A stretch of DNA of 64,000 bases from Panicum virgatum. Its lineage: Eukaryota; Streptophyta; Magnoliopsida; Poales; Poaceae. Below are positions 33,760-45,727 of this stretch, in pieces. Position 1 is the first letter of the stretch, and each line of letters opens with the position of its first letter. The translations under genes and the position numbers were made by a program. Where the stretch lies: assembly GCF_016808335.1 (NCBI RefSeq), contig NC_053147.1, forward strand, positions 15,734,913 to 15,798,912. Direction: 5' to 3'. A model generated the notes under the pieces. It saw nothing but the letters and a program-made list of their open reading frames with translations, did no database searches and was not told the DNA's origin.

Positions 33760-36493
33760 TGAAAGGCCCTTGTTTGGTTTTGGTAATTGAGTGACAACTT
33801 AGGTGGACTAATAAGTGTTTATGTTGAGATACACAATAAATTAGTCCACACAAAGACACTAGTATGAGCAACATGTGCCATGGAGGAGAAATGGCTAAGG
33901 GTTGATGCTATGCTCATATAGTGTGATCGAGGAGCTCATTGCATATGAGACATGACATGGAGTTATGTGACCAAAGTGGAGAAGATCAAGACAAGGCTTG
34001 GCTTGATGGACCGGTTGCAATGGAGAAGGGCAAGTCAAGGCTTTGAAGCGAGGGACCGCGAGGCGGCGAAGCTTGGGCAAGATTTGGCGCCGATGGACCG
34101 AGGCAACAGTGAAGAGCAAGCAAGGTCAAGATCGATGGACCAAAGAGGTCATGTGATAATATGGAGTGGATCATATCATTCAAGAAAGATCAAGCCAAGT
34201 GTTGACTCATGATGATGATCAAAAGGCTTGATGGAGTTTGGTGCTTGTGTGGCATCAATATTTGGAAAGATGAAATGGAATGCGCAAGGCAAAGGTATGA
34301 CTTGTAGGGCATTTCATTTCACCGGTCAAAGGTTTTGTAGAGAAGTGCATGACCGGATTTAGGATAGATGGCCGTACTATCAAGAGGGGCAAACTTGTTT
34401 GCATATCGGTCATCTAGTGCCACTTGAGCGATCTAACATTGCGATGTTGCTAGGATCGAGTGGCGTGGTGAGATCAAGTGAAAATCCTTTGAAAACGTTT
34501 GTGAAATGCTAACACACATGCACTGGTGTTGTTCACGTGGTGGTGTTGGCACATTTGCAAAGGAGAAAGAGTTGGAGTTGATGTTTATCAACTTGGGGAA
34601 GCAAGAAAGGTTTTTCGGTATTCTTCGGAGATTAGGTTGGCTCTTGGAGTGAAATACTGCTTTGATCCATTGTGTTTTGGATCAAATATTCAATTGGGTT
34701 GTGGAGCCCTCTGAATAAGCTTTCCATAGAGTCCAAGATCACCAAATTTGGACATCGGAGTTAAGAGTTATGGCCGTTTTACCGAGGTTCATTTCTGCTG
34801 CAAATAGACCTACGGACGGTCCGCTCCTGGGGGCGGACGGTCCGCCGTTATCTCGGTTGTGCTCGTGCAGAACCGTTTTTGGCTCTATTGGTGGTCCAAA
34901 ATGAACTGTGCACCGTCCGGTCCATGGGGGCGGACGGTCCGCCTTTAAAAGCTGAAACGGGCGCAGAAACTTGGTAGTTATGTCTTGGGTGTCCAAATTG
35001 TACTGCGGACGGTCCGGCCCTTGGGGGCGGACGGTCCGCCTCCTACTGAAAATTCTGGGACAGAAACACTGCGGTTTCTGTGTGTGCTGACCTTTTGAAC
35101 GGCGGACGGTCCGCCCATGGGGAGCGGACAGTCCGCCGGTCACTTCCAGATTTAGTCAGAGACGTTTGCAAATCGGTTGGTTCGAAGTTTTGAACCGCGG
35201 ACGGTCCGCCCCAAGGGTGCGAACAGTCCGCCCGGGGCTCTAACGGTCGACTCTAACACATAATCATTGCAGTTCTAGCTGTTGGTTTTGAATGGCGGAT
35301 GGTCCGGTCTCTGTGAGGCGGACAGTCCGCGAAAACTCTGTTTTCCCGGGATTTGAGTGTAACGGCTACTTTGGGGCCTCCCTCTATAAATAGAGGGTGT
35401 GGCCGGCCATTTGAGAGTGCTGAGCACCTTGGGGACTTGGTGTCCATGTGTGAGAGTGCTTGAGAGCCCTCTACTCACTCTAACTTGATAGTAATCATCC
35501 GATCGAGTGAGAGAGCGATTCTAGTGCGATTGCTTTGAGAGATTGCATCGAGTGGCACTAGGTGATCGTGTTGCAAGCCGGTGTGCTTGTTACTCTTGGA
35601 GGTTGCCACCTCCTAGACGGCTTGGTGGCAAGAGGCTCCGTTGAAGCCCGCAAGAAGATTGTGCGGTGCTCCGGAGAAGAGATTGTGAGGGGTATTGTGC
35701 TGACCCCGCGGGAGCCGCGAAGAGCAACTCTAGTTGAGCGAGACGTGAAGAGCAACAAGTGGTCCGGCCGGATCATGTGTTAGAGCTCGGTGTGAGCACT
35801 CCATGTGGGAGAGTGTGACTTGAGAGTCACCACTAGCAAGAGGATCGGCGGCAACCTTGGAGCTTGTCTCAACGGGGATTAGCTTGGTGGCAACCAAGTG
35901 AACCTCGGGATAAAAATCATCGTGTCAATCTTGTCTACTCTTCTCGGTGGTTTGCATTCTCCAAATCACAATCCTTGTATTTACATTCATCTATATCTTG
36001 TGCTTGTGTAGTTTCTCTCTAGTGATTAGTTAGCTTGTGTAGCTTGCTAATCATCTTCTTACTTGTGTAGCTAGAAGTAGAGATCCTAGTTAGCTTGTGT
36101 AGCTTAATTAGTTGCTCTTGCTTAGATTGTGTAGCTAAGCAAGTTGAGTTCTTGGATTTGGATTGTGTATCCTTGTCCTTGAGCATCTAGTGAGCATAGG
36201 TTTGGCTTTGTGCTTTTGCTCATTAGAATTGTGTAGGCGCTCCCCCGGTTTGTGAAGTACTAGTGCTTAGGCTTGTATGACTTGGTATTAGAATTGTTAG
36301 GACAGCTCTTACTAGCCTGGCACTCCATTTGCTTTGTGTAGGATCTTTCTGGAGGTGCCTTAGAGTCATAGTTAGAGAGTTGAAGTCTTGGCTAAGCGAA
36401 TAGTTTCAATTCCGCATAAGTTTCGGTTAGCCGGCGCAATTAGTTTTAAAAATGACTATTCACCCCCCTCTAGTCCGCCATCTCGACCCTACA
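33760..36493 (+). mobile_element. 3' LTR of the gag-only element (2734 bp)
   Basis: It starts TGAAAGGCCC and ends CGACCCTACA, followed by the CACTC duplication. It retains the 31 bp (about 35203-35233) and 10 bp (about 34490) missing from the 5' LTR. TATA box at 35385-35392. Confidence 0.93.
34806..35333. repeat. Cluster of GCGGACGGTCCGC near-palindromes, 3' LTR
   Basis: Same motif array as in the 5' LTR, with about two more copies because the 31 bp segment is retained here. Confidence 0.95.
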
Positions 36494-36498
36494 CACTC

Positions 36499-37861
36499 AC
36501 TAAGAGTCTTGTCACCTCCCATGTCACCGAGACTTGGGCGCTCACTAAGAGTCTCCGTTCACCATCCCGGCGTGGTGGAGCTCAAGCCACGTACAACCTT
36601 CTTCGGGCTCCCACAATCCTTGGCAAGCTCCGGAAGAAACACCTTCAATCACCAAGATCGCCTAGGTGCTGCCAATCACCAAGAGTAACAAGCTAGGGTC
36701 TTTACTTGAGCAAGAACCGATCACCAAGAACTGATGCACACAAGCTTCTCTCTACTCAAGTCCTTAGTCTTGCTTCTTGAATGATTGAATGAACAAATGT
36801 GTGGAAGATGAAGCTCAAGGTGTCTCTCAATAATAGTATAGTGTATGAATGTTGCCTGGTGTCAAGAGAGTGTAAAATGACCCATTGGAGGGGTATATAC
36901 AGGCAGCTCACACGAATAGAGCCGTTGGAGAAAAGCTGCCAGAAAACTGCGCAACGCCGGTTAATCCGACGAACCTCCAATAGCCAGCGTCGGTTTAACC
37001 GATAAATGTAAACTGCCCATTCTGAAAACTAGCCGTTACAACTTGAGCAGATTAACCGACGTATCATCGGTTTAACCAGTGAGTGTAGTTGTCCACTGAT
37101 CAACTGAAAACCCAAGTCTCTGGACAACTGCACCGACGTTAACTCAAATCCATCGTCGGTTTAACCGGTGAGTATAACTTCTGAAATCCCTGAGAAAACC
37201 AACTCACTGGACAATTGCACCGACATTTCATTTCAAACATCATCGGTTTAACCGGTGTATAGAACTTGAAATACCCTGGAAAAACCAACTCTGGACTAAT
37301 GCACCGATGTTAATTCAAACATCGTTGGTTTAACCGGTGTATAGAACCTGTCTAGACTCTGATAACTGTGTTTAACCGACGTATAGAAAAGTTGAGTCGT
37401 CGGTTAAACCGGTGTATAGACTTTTTCTGATTTTGCTTTTTCTGATTTGAGTCTTGAGTGAAATCCAAATATTCATGAGATATAAGTTGAAAACCACTTA
37501 TTTGAACTTCTTTAGAACCTGAGTGACCATAGTGTGCATCCATTTTTGATTGATCATGTCCATGCTCAAGTTACTTGACCTTAACCCCTCTTAATAGTGC
37601 GATCACTACAAAACTTTAAAACCTATACTAACCTAAGTGTCCTTCTCAACCTTACGACACTTAGGACTAGAAAGATCCTTAGTCTTGATATAAAATTGAG
37701 TTGAATACCGAGATCGCCTTTTTGAATAACGAAATTGAGGGGCCTATTTTGACATATGACCAAATGAGCAATAAAGATTCATTAAGCTGCACAAACTCAT
37801 TAGTCACAATAATGGTTGTCATTAACCACCGAAACATACCTAGAGGGCCTAGATGCTTACA
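36499..37861 (-). mobile_element. 3' LTR of the copia element, proximal part
   Basis: It matches 46041-47403 almost exactly. On the minus strand it starts TGTAAGCATCTAGGCC at 37861. It carries the GGTTTAACCGGTG repeat cluster (about 36950-37420). The TATA-like word here is TATATACA, altered from TATATATA in the 5' LTR. Confidence 0.92.
36950..37420. repeat. GTCGGTTTAACCGGTG repeat cluster, 3' LTR of the copia element
   Basis: Roughly ten copies of CGTCGGTTTAACCGGTG, with partners CACCGACG and AACCGACG, lie within 470 bases. They are near-palindromic around GGTTTAACC. Confidence 0.9.
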
Positions 37862-38187
37862 ATCTCCCCCTTTTTGGTGATTGATGACAACACAAACATA
37901 AATAACAAAAGAGCGAGAAAGATAAACAGGATAAACACAAGCAAACTTGAAAAAGGACCAAAGAGCTCAACGGCTCAAACGAAATCCATAGATATGTCTC
38001 AAACCATAGCATACTCAAGAGTCAAATGTACATATCCATGAACTAACATCAAATGATAGGATAAAACATCAAAGTCCTGTAACTACGAGCTCTCTCTATC
38101 TCTACCCTCCCCCTGACTCCAACTCCCCCTAACTCTCTCCCCCTTTGGCATCAAAGCACCAAAAAAGGTGAGCTACTGATCCGGCTG
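37862..38187 (-). mobile_element. Polypurine tract and 3' leader of the copia element
   Basis: Directly before the 3' LTR the minus strand reads CACCAAAAAGGGGGAGAT (37879-37862), the same polypurine tract as in the gag-only element. The rest is non-coding. Confidence 0.8.
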
Positions 38188-40714
38188 TCATGGCACGGCG
38201 AGGAAGCGGTCCGGGTCGTCGTCGTCGTCATCATCGGACGGTGAACCCTCGGTGACGGATGGGAGCTGCTGGTCGGAGCTGACTGGGGGTGTAGCTGTCG
38301 TAGAGGCTCTCGTACTGGCACTGCCTGGAAGAGGGTTCGTAGAAGTGGTAACTGGCTCAGCAGAAGATGTGTCAACATCTGAAGTAGTGAGTGCTGAAGC
38401 TGCCGGCTGTGTCGACTGCGGAACTATAGACTCCTCTCCTCCTCCCCCTGAAGGTAGTGTCTGTGGTACACCGGGGAGGGCGACTGACTGAACTGCTGAC
38501 GGTGAATCCTGGAAGAGTGTCGTCGCTGGCAGTGGTGATAAGAGCGGACGAACGGCAGACCCAAGAAGTGCGGACATCGAGAACGTGGTCTCCGGTATCA
38601 CCGTAGTAGCTGGAGCTGCAGTAGGGGCTGGAGCTGGAGTGACTGCAAGCTGAGGTGCTCCAACACCCTGAAGGCCTGGCTGTCCTGGCTGCTGCGGGGC
38701 GAGTCTGGTGTGAGTGTAAAGCTGTGTAATCATCCCAAACATCGCCATCATGCCCTGCTGCATTTGCTGGAACTAAGCGTCTGTCCTCTGAGAGACTCTA
38801 TCGATAAGCCCGACAAAACGCTCCTCGGCTGCAGCACGCTCTCGGGCGGCCTCCCTCTGAATCGCTGCAAGCTGAGCCTCATGGGCTCTCCTGGCCTCCT
38901 CCTGTGAGATCCGATCCTCTCTCTGCTGAGTGACAAGCTGCTGTAGGAGAGAGGTAAGCTCGGGCGGCTGAGTCACCTGGGACTCTGTGACTGTAACAAC
39001 TGCTGGTGACTCTGGAGCTAGCTCTCTGGACCCCCCTGCCTCGTGGTCGTGACTAGCTGGGGCTGCAAGAAAGTACTCGACGTCCTCGGAGGAGTCTGAC
39101 TCAAGCTCAGACCAGTGTATCTCATCATTCCTCCAGGAAGCTGTGCCTCTGCTGCCAGAAGTGCCTCGTCCTCCTGTGCTACTCGTGCCTGTGCCTCAGG
39201 TGACAACTGTGCCATGGCAGCTCTCTCTGCCTGCCTGCCCCTCCTCCGGTCCTGGGGAGCTGTCGGACGGTAAACTGGGAACCGGGGAGCCTCATCCTGA
39301 CGGTATACGGCACTGACGGGTGACTCTGCTGGCAGAATCATAGAGCATATGTAGCTGATCCAGTGAGCATAAGGAAACTGGCGTACTACACCCATCCCGT
39401 CTGTGATCACATCCTCAATCTCAGCTAGAATAAAGTCAACTATATCAAACGGCTCGTGGGTAAGGATGTGAAGTAGTAGCAGCTGCTGCAGGCTTGTAAA
39501 CCCCTCTGGGTAGCCACTCCTCGATAACAGAGTCCTCCGGAGTGCCATGTGAATAGCGTACGCCTCTGGGGTCAGCAAGCTGGGTACTCTGGCATACGAC
39601 GCTTGAAACGGCTGGCGGAAGCACTGAGAGATCGCCTCGTGAGAAGGTGCAATCCCGCCAATCATAGCTCAGCGCGGTGGATCTGCGTCTCCGTATACCA
39701 TCTCGTGAAGGGAGACATCAACCAGATCAACTCCAAGTATCCCTGCTATCGTCGCCCTGGACAGACCAAAGACCTGGCCTCCAAACACAAAGTGTACGGC
39801 TCTGCGCTCGGGAGCGATCTAGGCTGTGGCATAGAATACTCTAACCCAGTCCTCTATAAACCTGTTGTGCTCTATCTAAAGTAACCTGGGCAGGCCTCTG
39901 AAGTGAGCAAAATGCTCTCTGACATCTGCTCCCCCTGCAGCTGTCCTCAGTGAGACCCAGTCGAGCACTCTGTGCGGGAAGATCCTGTGTCCTCGCCTCT
40001 GGTAGGTCTCATAGAAGCTGGCCTGTAGTAGTGTCCAGAATCTACGGTCGACCCTGCTGTCACGGGTCACGGGGAACCAGTCCTCCTCTGACACACTCCA
40101 CCTAAGCCTCTTGACCTTTGCCGCATTGGCCTTGGTCAAGTTCTGGAGCAGCACACCTGGCTCCAGATGCACAACAGTGTCCATATGGAACACTGCGCGC
40201 TCGGCCTCTAGGGCCTCGGCTCTACGACCTGCTGCTGCTGCTGCTGCGAACCTGCGAGGCTCCTGTGGCTGGTGACCTCCTCGCGTCCTCGGTCCAGTGC
40301 GACGCTCGGTCGCTGGCGAAGTCTGTGCTGCTGGGACTTCTGCCGAGTGCGGCCTGAACGTCGTGGAGTCGGTGACCCCTGAGTACTCTGCCCCTGAGAC
40401 TCCTCTGACTGCGCTGCATCTAAATCTACATCTGACTCTGCAGCTGCCGGCTCCCCCTCAGACGAATCATCCTCGGTCTGCTGTGTAGTGGCCCTGGTGG
40501 CCCTGGCACCTCGGACCCTGCCCATACCTCGACCTCTGCCCCTGCCTCTGGCTGGCTGCTCCCTGATCGCGAACGGACGAGCACGGCCTGACGCTTGCTC
40601 CTCAGCGGCCTTGGCCACCAACTCGGCCCTCTCAGCCTCCCTCTCTGCACGGATCCGCTTGTGGACCGGCTTCTCGACCATGACTTCCTTCCCATTCCTC
40701 TTCTCACGACCCAT
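38188..40714 (-). pseudogene. Decayed ORF downstream of pol in the SIRE-type element (envelope-like/ORF3 position)
   Basis: The likely start is the ATG at 40714 (MGREKRNGKE), followed by a basic and Ser/Gly-rich segment with RGRGRGRGMG and a poly-Gln tract from CAG repeats. The reading then shifts frame and continues with RRFWTLLQASFYET, RVLDWVSLRTAAGG (40193-39876), a stop, and from 39665 IGGIAPSHEAISQ..., YPEGFTSLQQLLLL and FDIVDFILAEIEDVI. A Glu/Arg-rich probable coiled coil (about 38976-38770) and a Pro/Thr/Ser-rich C-terminus follow. SIRE-lineage copia elements often carry an extra ORF here, sometimes called envelope-like. I see no clear signal peptide or membrane anchor, so the envelope label is unsupported. 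Stops and frameshifts make it a pseudogene. Confidence 0.6.
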
Positions 40715-42098
40715 CTCGATCAGACAATACGTCGAACACTTTGCGAGCGCTGAGCGAGAGTGTGTGGGCTGCGGCGCGAAGTGGCAATGGCGTGCAAGAG
40801 CTGCTACGCGGGCGGCGCGTAGTGCAGGAACAGTGGCTCGGAGCATGGCGGTGGCGCGGTGTGGCAGTGGCGGCGGCGCAGAGCGGCAATGGCGGCGGCA
40901 TCGTGCGGGTGGTGCACGAGGAGAGCGGCGCGGGTGCGTGTGGGTGGAGCACGGGCGGCGCAAGTGACGCGCGGCGCGTGGAGCATGGGTGCGGAGCGGC
41001 GGCGGCTGAGCGGACGAGCAGCGGCGCAGGATCGGCGATTGAGGGCGCGGCGGCGGCTCGAGACGGGAGGAGTCAGGCGAAACAGAGAAGGAAGAGAGGA
41101 ACCGACGACGCGCACAAGACACATATATGACATGTGGACCCCACGTTTTTCGTTAACGCCGGTTAAACCGATGCTTAGGTTTAGAACACCGATCGATTGC
41201 ATCGGTTCAGTTCACCCGAGACTCAGCTGAAATTTATCTGAACGCCGGTTGATCCGACGATATGTATTTTGAACTCGCCGGTTGATTGCTGCTAACACCG
41301 GTTGATTGCTGGGTCAGATCTGAGTTATGTTCACCGGTTGATCCGATGCTGTTACTATTGTATACGCCGGTTGAACGCCTGGTTTGCCTGAGCTGAGACA
41401 GAAACTTAGTAACGCCAGTTAAACCGATGAGTACAGATCCATTAGACGTCGGTTTAACCGGTGAACCCGAAAACCCTTCACTCAGCTCACTCTTCTATAC
41501 CAAGTCCAATAAACTTATAAAATTCAACTAAACTCAAGTTAATGGACTTGCATAGGCCACTTTACCCCTCAAAATACTTAGGATAGCACACTCGCTTAAT
41601 AGTTTTTCTTTTTGAAAATAAGGAAAAGTCGCAAAGCGAGACAAAGCGCCAAATAAAATGTATGAGCCTTGTCATAGGAATATTGAAGATAGAAAGCTTC
41701 AAACACATCATGACATGACCCACTAGGCAATAACGCACCTAACACTTTGCTCTTTTCACTTTTCATGAATTAAGATCTTGCATATGAAACAAGTCTCATT
41801 TTCATCAAGTGATCTCCTTTGTGACCCTTACGCATGCAATGATGGTGCAAGCTACAACCACATGCGAAAGAAGAGTAAACATGAAGTGCACATCTATATG
41901 TCAAGGAATGCATAACAAGAATTTAAATTCTACTTATCAAGTTTGAACCCACGGGAAGCTTCTTCATGATGAGCCTTTCTACAAGCCTAGAGGAAAACAA
42001 GTGGACCACCACCTCTAGCTAAACCCTTGCTCATCACTATCTTACCATGGTTAGACAAGTGTCCTATATGTATGCATTTTTCTATATGACATGGCAAC
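40715..42098 (-). mobile_element. Non-coding spacer of the copia element between pol and the downstream ORF
   Basis: This holds a GC-rich part (40715-41100) that opens long frames on both strands by composition. A further cluster of GGTTTAACCGG/CCGGTTGAT words lies at about 41150-41470. AT-rich sequence follows to the pol stop. No conserved domain is seen. Confidence 0.6.
41150..41470. repeat. Internal cluster of CCGGTT/AACCGG words in the copia element
   Basis: About nine copies of words such as CGCCGGTTAAACCGATG, CACCGGTTGATCCGATG and GTCGGTTTAACCGGTG occur 0.6-0.9 kb downstream of pol on the element's strand. They are related to the LTR cluster of the same element. Confidence 0.85.
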
Positions 42099-45000
42099 TT
42101 ACATGATGTTTGCCGCATCTAATACATTTAGCTCATTCCTTAGCCTAACAAAAGTACTCTCATCTAAGGGTTTTGTGAAAATATCCGCCAATTGCTCCTC
42201 GGATCTCACACCTTGAAGAGATGTCTCCTTTAGCTTCGTGATCACGCAAGAAGTGATGGCGAATATCAATGTGCTTTGTGCGAGAGTGTTGAACTGGATT
42301 TTTGGCAATTTTTATGGCACTTTCATTGTCACAAAGGAGTGGTATCCTATCTAGTTTCACACCAAAGTCCAAAAGGGTTTGCTTCATATATAGGATTTGG
42401 GCACAACATGCACCGGTCGCTATATATTCCGCTTCCGCGGTGGATAAAGCCACGGAATTTTGCTTCTTACTCGACCAAGAAACTAGAGAACGCCCAAGCA
42501 AGTGGCAACCCCCGGAGGTACTCTTGCGATCCACACGGCTTCCGGCAAAATCTGAATCTGAGTATCCCAAGAGATCTAAGCTAGCGCCTTTGGGGTACCA
42601 CAAGCCTATGCTTGGGGTGTGCTTGAGATACCGAAGGATCCTATTCACAGCCGAGAGGTGTGATTCCTTTGGGTTTGCTTGAAAGCGGGCACACAAGCAC
42701 ACACTAAATATTATATCGGGCCTAGATGCGGTAAGGTAAAGCAAAGACCCTATCATAGAACGATAGAGGGATTGATCAACCGGTTTACCGTCCACATCCA
42801 AGTCGAGATGCCCATTGGCTGCCATGGGTGTCTTGATTGGCTTGCACTCATCCATCTTGAACTTCTTCAAGATATCTTTAGTATACTTTTCTTGATGGAT
42901 GAATGTCCCTTCCTTCAATTGTTTGACTTGAAAACCAAGGAAGAAGGTCAATTCTCCGATCATGGACATCTCGAATTCCCTAGACATCATGGTAGCAAAC
43001 TCTTGGCTTAGTGAATCATTAGTTGAGCCAAAGATAATATCGTCAACATAAATTTGACAAATGAAAAGATCCCCGTTGACGTCTTTTGTGAATAATGTGG
43101 TGTCCACCCTCCCGATCTTGAAGCCTTGCATGATTAGGAAGTCACGAAGCCTCTCATACCAAGCCCTTGGAGCTTGTTTGAGCCCATAGAGTGCCTTGTG
43201 CAACCTATAAACATGGTTAGGATTCCTTGGATCTTCAAACCCGGGAGGTTGCTCAACATAAACAAGTTCGTTAATAACGCCATTTAAGAATGCACTTTTC
43301 ACATCCATTTGATATAACTTGATATTATGATGTGAAGAGTAAGCAAGAAGGATGCGGATAGCTTCAAGTCTTGCGACCGGAGCAAAAGTTTCACCAAAAT
43401 CCAAACCTTCGACTTGAGAGAACCCTTTTGCCACAAGTCTTGCTTTGTTGAGTATCACCACCCCATGTTCATCTTGCTTGTTTCGGAAGACCCACTTAGT
43501 GCCAATGATATTCTTGTCTTTCGGAGGAGCTTCGAGGACCCAAACTTCATTGCGGGTGAAGTTGTTCAATTCTTCTTGCATGGCCATCACCCAATCCGAG
43601 TCCTCAAGTGCTTCCTCTATGCTAGTGGGTTCAATACAAGAAACAAACGAGTAATATTCGCAAAATGAAGCATGCTTGGAGCGAGTTCTTACTCCCTTGG
43701 AAGGACTACCAATGATTTGATCCATTGGATGATCCTTGGTGATGCGACCATGCTTCACTAGCGGTACATGCGTGGATGCTTGTTGGGGTGGATCATGAGT
43801 GACTTGTGCTTGTGGTGGAACATTTTGCTCTTCTTGTTCTTGGACTTGGGGTGTTGGCGTTGGCACATTTTCTTGAGGTTGTGGATCATCCTTTTCTTGA
43901 TCTTCATCCGCTTGGGGTGCCGTGGAGGTGCTTGGTGTAGATGAGGAAGGTCCTCCCCCTTGATCATTGCCTTCATGCACCTCTTCCAGCTTTATATCCC
44001 CAATGGACATCTTTTTCAAAGCTTCATCAATCTCCTCATCACCTACATTGTCATAACCAATAACCTCCTCTTGGGAGCCATTAGATTCATCAAACTCCAC
44101 ATCACATGTTTTTTCAACTAACCCGAAGGTTTGATTGAATACTCTATATGCTTTGGAGTTTGATGCATAACCAAGAAAGAAACCCTCATCACATCTACTC
44201 TCAAACTTACCGAGCCTTTTCTTCTTATAGATGAAGCATTTGCAACCAAAGTCTCGAAAGTAGGATATATTTGGTTTCTTCCCGGCGATGAGCTCATATG
44301 GAGTTTTCTTGAGGAGTCGGTGGGGATACACTCGGTTGGATGCATGACACGCCATATTGATTGCTTCAGCCCAAAACTTCTCGGACGTGCCATAATCATC
44401 CAACATTGCTCTTGCTAGAGTGATTAGTGTCTTGTTCTTTCTTTCCACCACTCTATTTTGTTGAGGCGTGTAGGTAGCGGAGAACTCATGCTTGATGCCC
44501 TCTTCATCGCACCATTCTTCAATCTTCATATTTTTGAACTTGGTGCCGTTGTCACTCCGGATCTTCACAATTGGGGAGTTGTACTCCCTTTGAGCTCTTC
44601 TTGCAAAAGTCTTGAAGACTTCCGGAGTTTCACTCTTATCGCCTAGAAACATGACCCAAGTATAATGTGAAAAATCATCAACGATTACTAGGAAATAAAG
44701 GTTACTACCAATGCTTTTGTATGTAGTTGGACCAAATAGATCCATGTGTAGTAGCTCGAGCGGCTTGGAGGTAGACAACATCGTCTTGATGGGATGATGT
44801 GTTGCAACTTGCTTCCCGGCTTGACATGCTTTACATAATTTGTTTTTGTCAAATGTGATGTCCTTCAAGCCGGTGATCATCCCTCTCTTGTGGGCTTTCT
44901 TGAGGTTGCTCATCCCAATATGAGCAATTCTTCTATGCCAAAGCCATCCAAGAGACGACTTGGTGAAGAGGCATGTCATGGTGCTTGTTTGCTTTGAAGA

Positions 45001-45294
45001 GAAATCCACCAAGTAAATGTTGTCATGCCTAAACCCCGTGAATACCAATGACTTGTCTTCTTCAAGAGTTACTACAACACCATTCTTGTCAAAGGTACAC
45101 ATTAGTCCAAGATCACATAATTGAGCAATTGAAATAAGATTGAAACTAAGTGCTTCTACAAACAAGACATTAGAAATAGATAATCTTGATGATATTGTAC
45201 TTGGGCTTCGGAAGGAGCATGAGAATCTTGCGGTTGATGGAGCCACTGTCAATTTTAGAAACTTCAAGAGCATTAATGTCCTTGACAATGACAT
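42099..45294 (-). pseudogene. pol: Copia Pol: integrase, reverse transcriptase, RNase H (protease lost, frameshift near end)
   Basis: The main frame 45294-42160 spans 1044 codons; its ATG is only the first in frame after a deletion. GAG-pre-integrase (about residues 115-160) has [12 protein letters not shown] and CKACQAGK. The integrase core has D185 (LHMDLFGP), D248 (IRSDNG) and E284 (VVERKNKTL), a correct DX35E, though the usual NGVVERKN is [10 protein letters not shown] has QMDVKSAF (D664) and the catalytic YVDD (749-752). RNase H has [20 protein letters not shown] and CDNESAI. Near 42220 a frameshift sends the frame to a false stop at 42160; the true end ([15 protein letters not shown]) lies in the next frame to 42099. 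Protease and gag CCHC are deleted, so the copy is defective. Confidence 0.93.
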
Positions 45295-45673
45295 TCAAGT
45301 GAGAATACATATCATTGCAATTTTCATGAGCTAGCGTCTTAAAGGAATCATATTTAGCTCTAAACAAGTGATATTTTTGCTCACGAACTTTTGTGGAGCC
45401 TTCATGAATTTCAATTAGCTCTTTCCAAATATCACTTGCTAAGTCCATGCCATTTACTCTAGCAAAGACTTCCTCACTAATGGCTTCGAAAATTGCATTT
45501 CTAGCCTTTGCATTCCATTTTAGTTGTTCGGATGTGGGAGTTCCAGTGAACTCGGTCTTTGTTGCTAACCACACTTCGGGGGCAATCGCATCAAGGTATG
45601 CGGCCATACGAACTTTCCAATAGGCAAAGTTCTTGCCCTCGAAGTGAGGCGGCGAACCTCCCATCTTGGCCAT
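45170..45673 (-). pseudogene. gag: Copia Gag, truncated (no zinc knuckle)
   Basis: It starts at the ATG at 45673, 42 bases after the primer-binding site. FEGKNFAYWKVRMAAYL, IWKELIEIHEGSTKVREQK and YDSFKTL match the capsid-like part of copia gag (UBN2/DUF4219). After [10 protein letters not shown] the frame leaves gag sequence and stops at 45170. In the overlapping frame, pol sequence ([11 protein letters not shown]...) begins at once. The junction near 45185-45190 therefore marks an internal deletion that removed the C-terminal gag, the CCHC knuckle and the whole protease. Confidence 0.85.
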
Positions 45674-45715
45674 AGCTCTAGGCGGTGAAGCCTAATGATC
45701 CAAATGAGCAACGAG

Positions 45716-45727
45716 GCTCTGATACCA
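45716..45727 (-). promoter_or_regulatory. Primer-binding site of the copia element
   Basis: The minus strand reads TGGTATCAGAGC two bases after the LTR end at 45730, complementary to initiator tRNA-Met. Confidence 0.92.

Larger units (their letters stand above)
16881..36493 (+). mobile_element. Gag-only SIRE-type LTR retrotransposon (TR-GAG-like, about 10.7 kb net), interrupted
   Basis: It is flanked by CACTC at 16876-16880 and 36494-36498. The LTRs are 16881-19573 and 33760-36493, both starting TGAAAGGCCCTTG and ending CGACCCTACA. A TGGTATCAGAGC primer-binding site follows the 5' LTR, and a purine tract (AAAAAGGGGGAGAT) precedes the 3' LTR. Between them only a gag gene is coded; no protease, integrase, RT or RNase H is visible. 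It fits the TR-GAG class of non-autonomous elements. Part of the internal region is displaced by the insertion 24231-33087. Confidence 0.92.

Noticed and set aside
38188..40714. A retroviral envelope gene
   Set aside because: No signal peptide, fusion-like segment or membrane anchor is seen, and the position alone is not enough.
40741..41230. Overlapping 120-130 codon frames on both strands upstream of the copia ORF3
   Set aside because: Ala/Arg-rich frames in a GC-rich spacer. The plausible start of the real ORF is at 40714.
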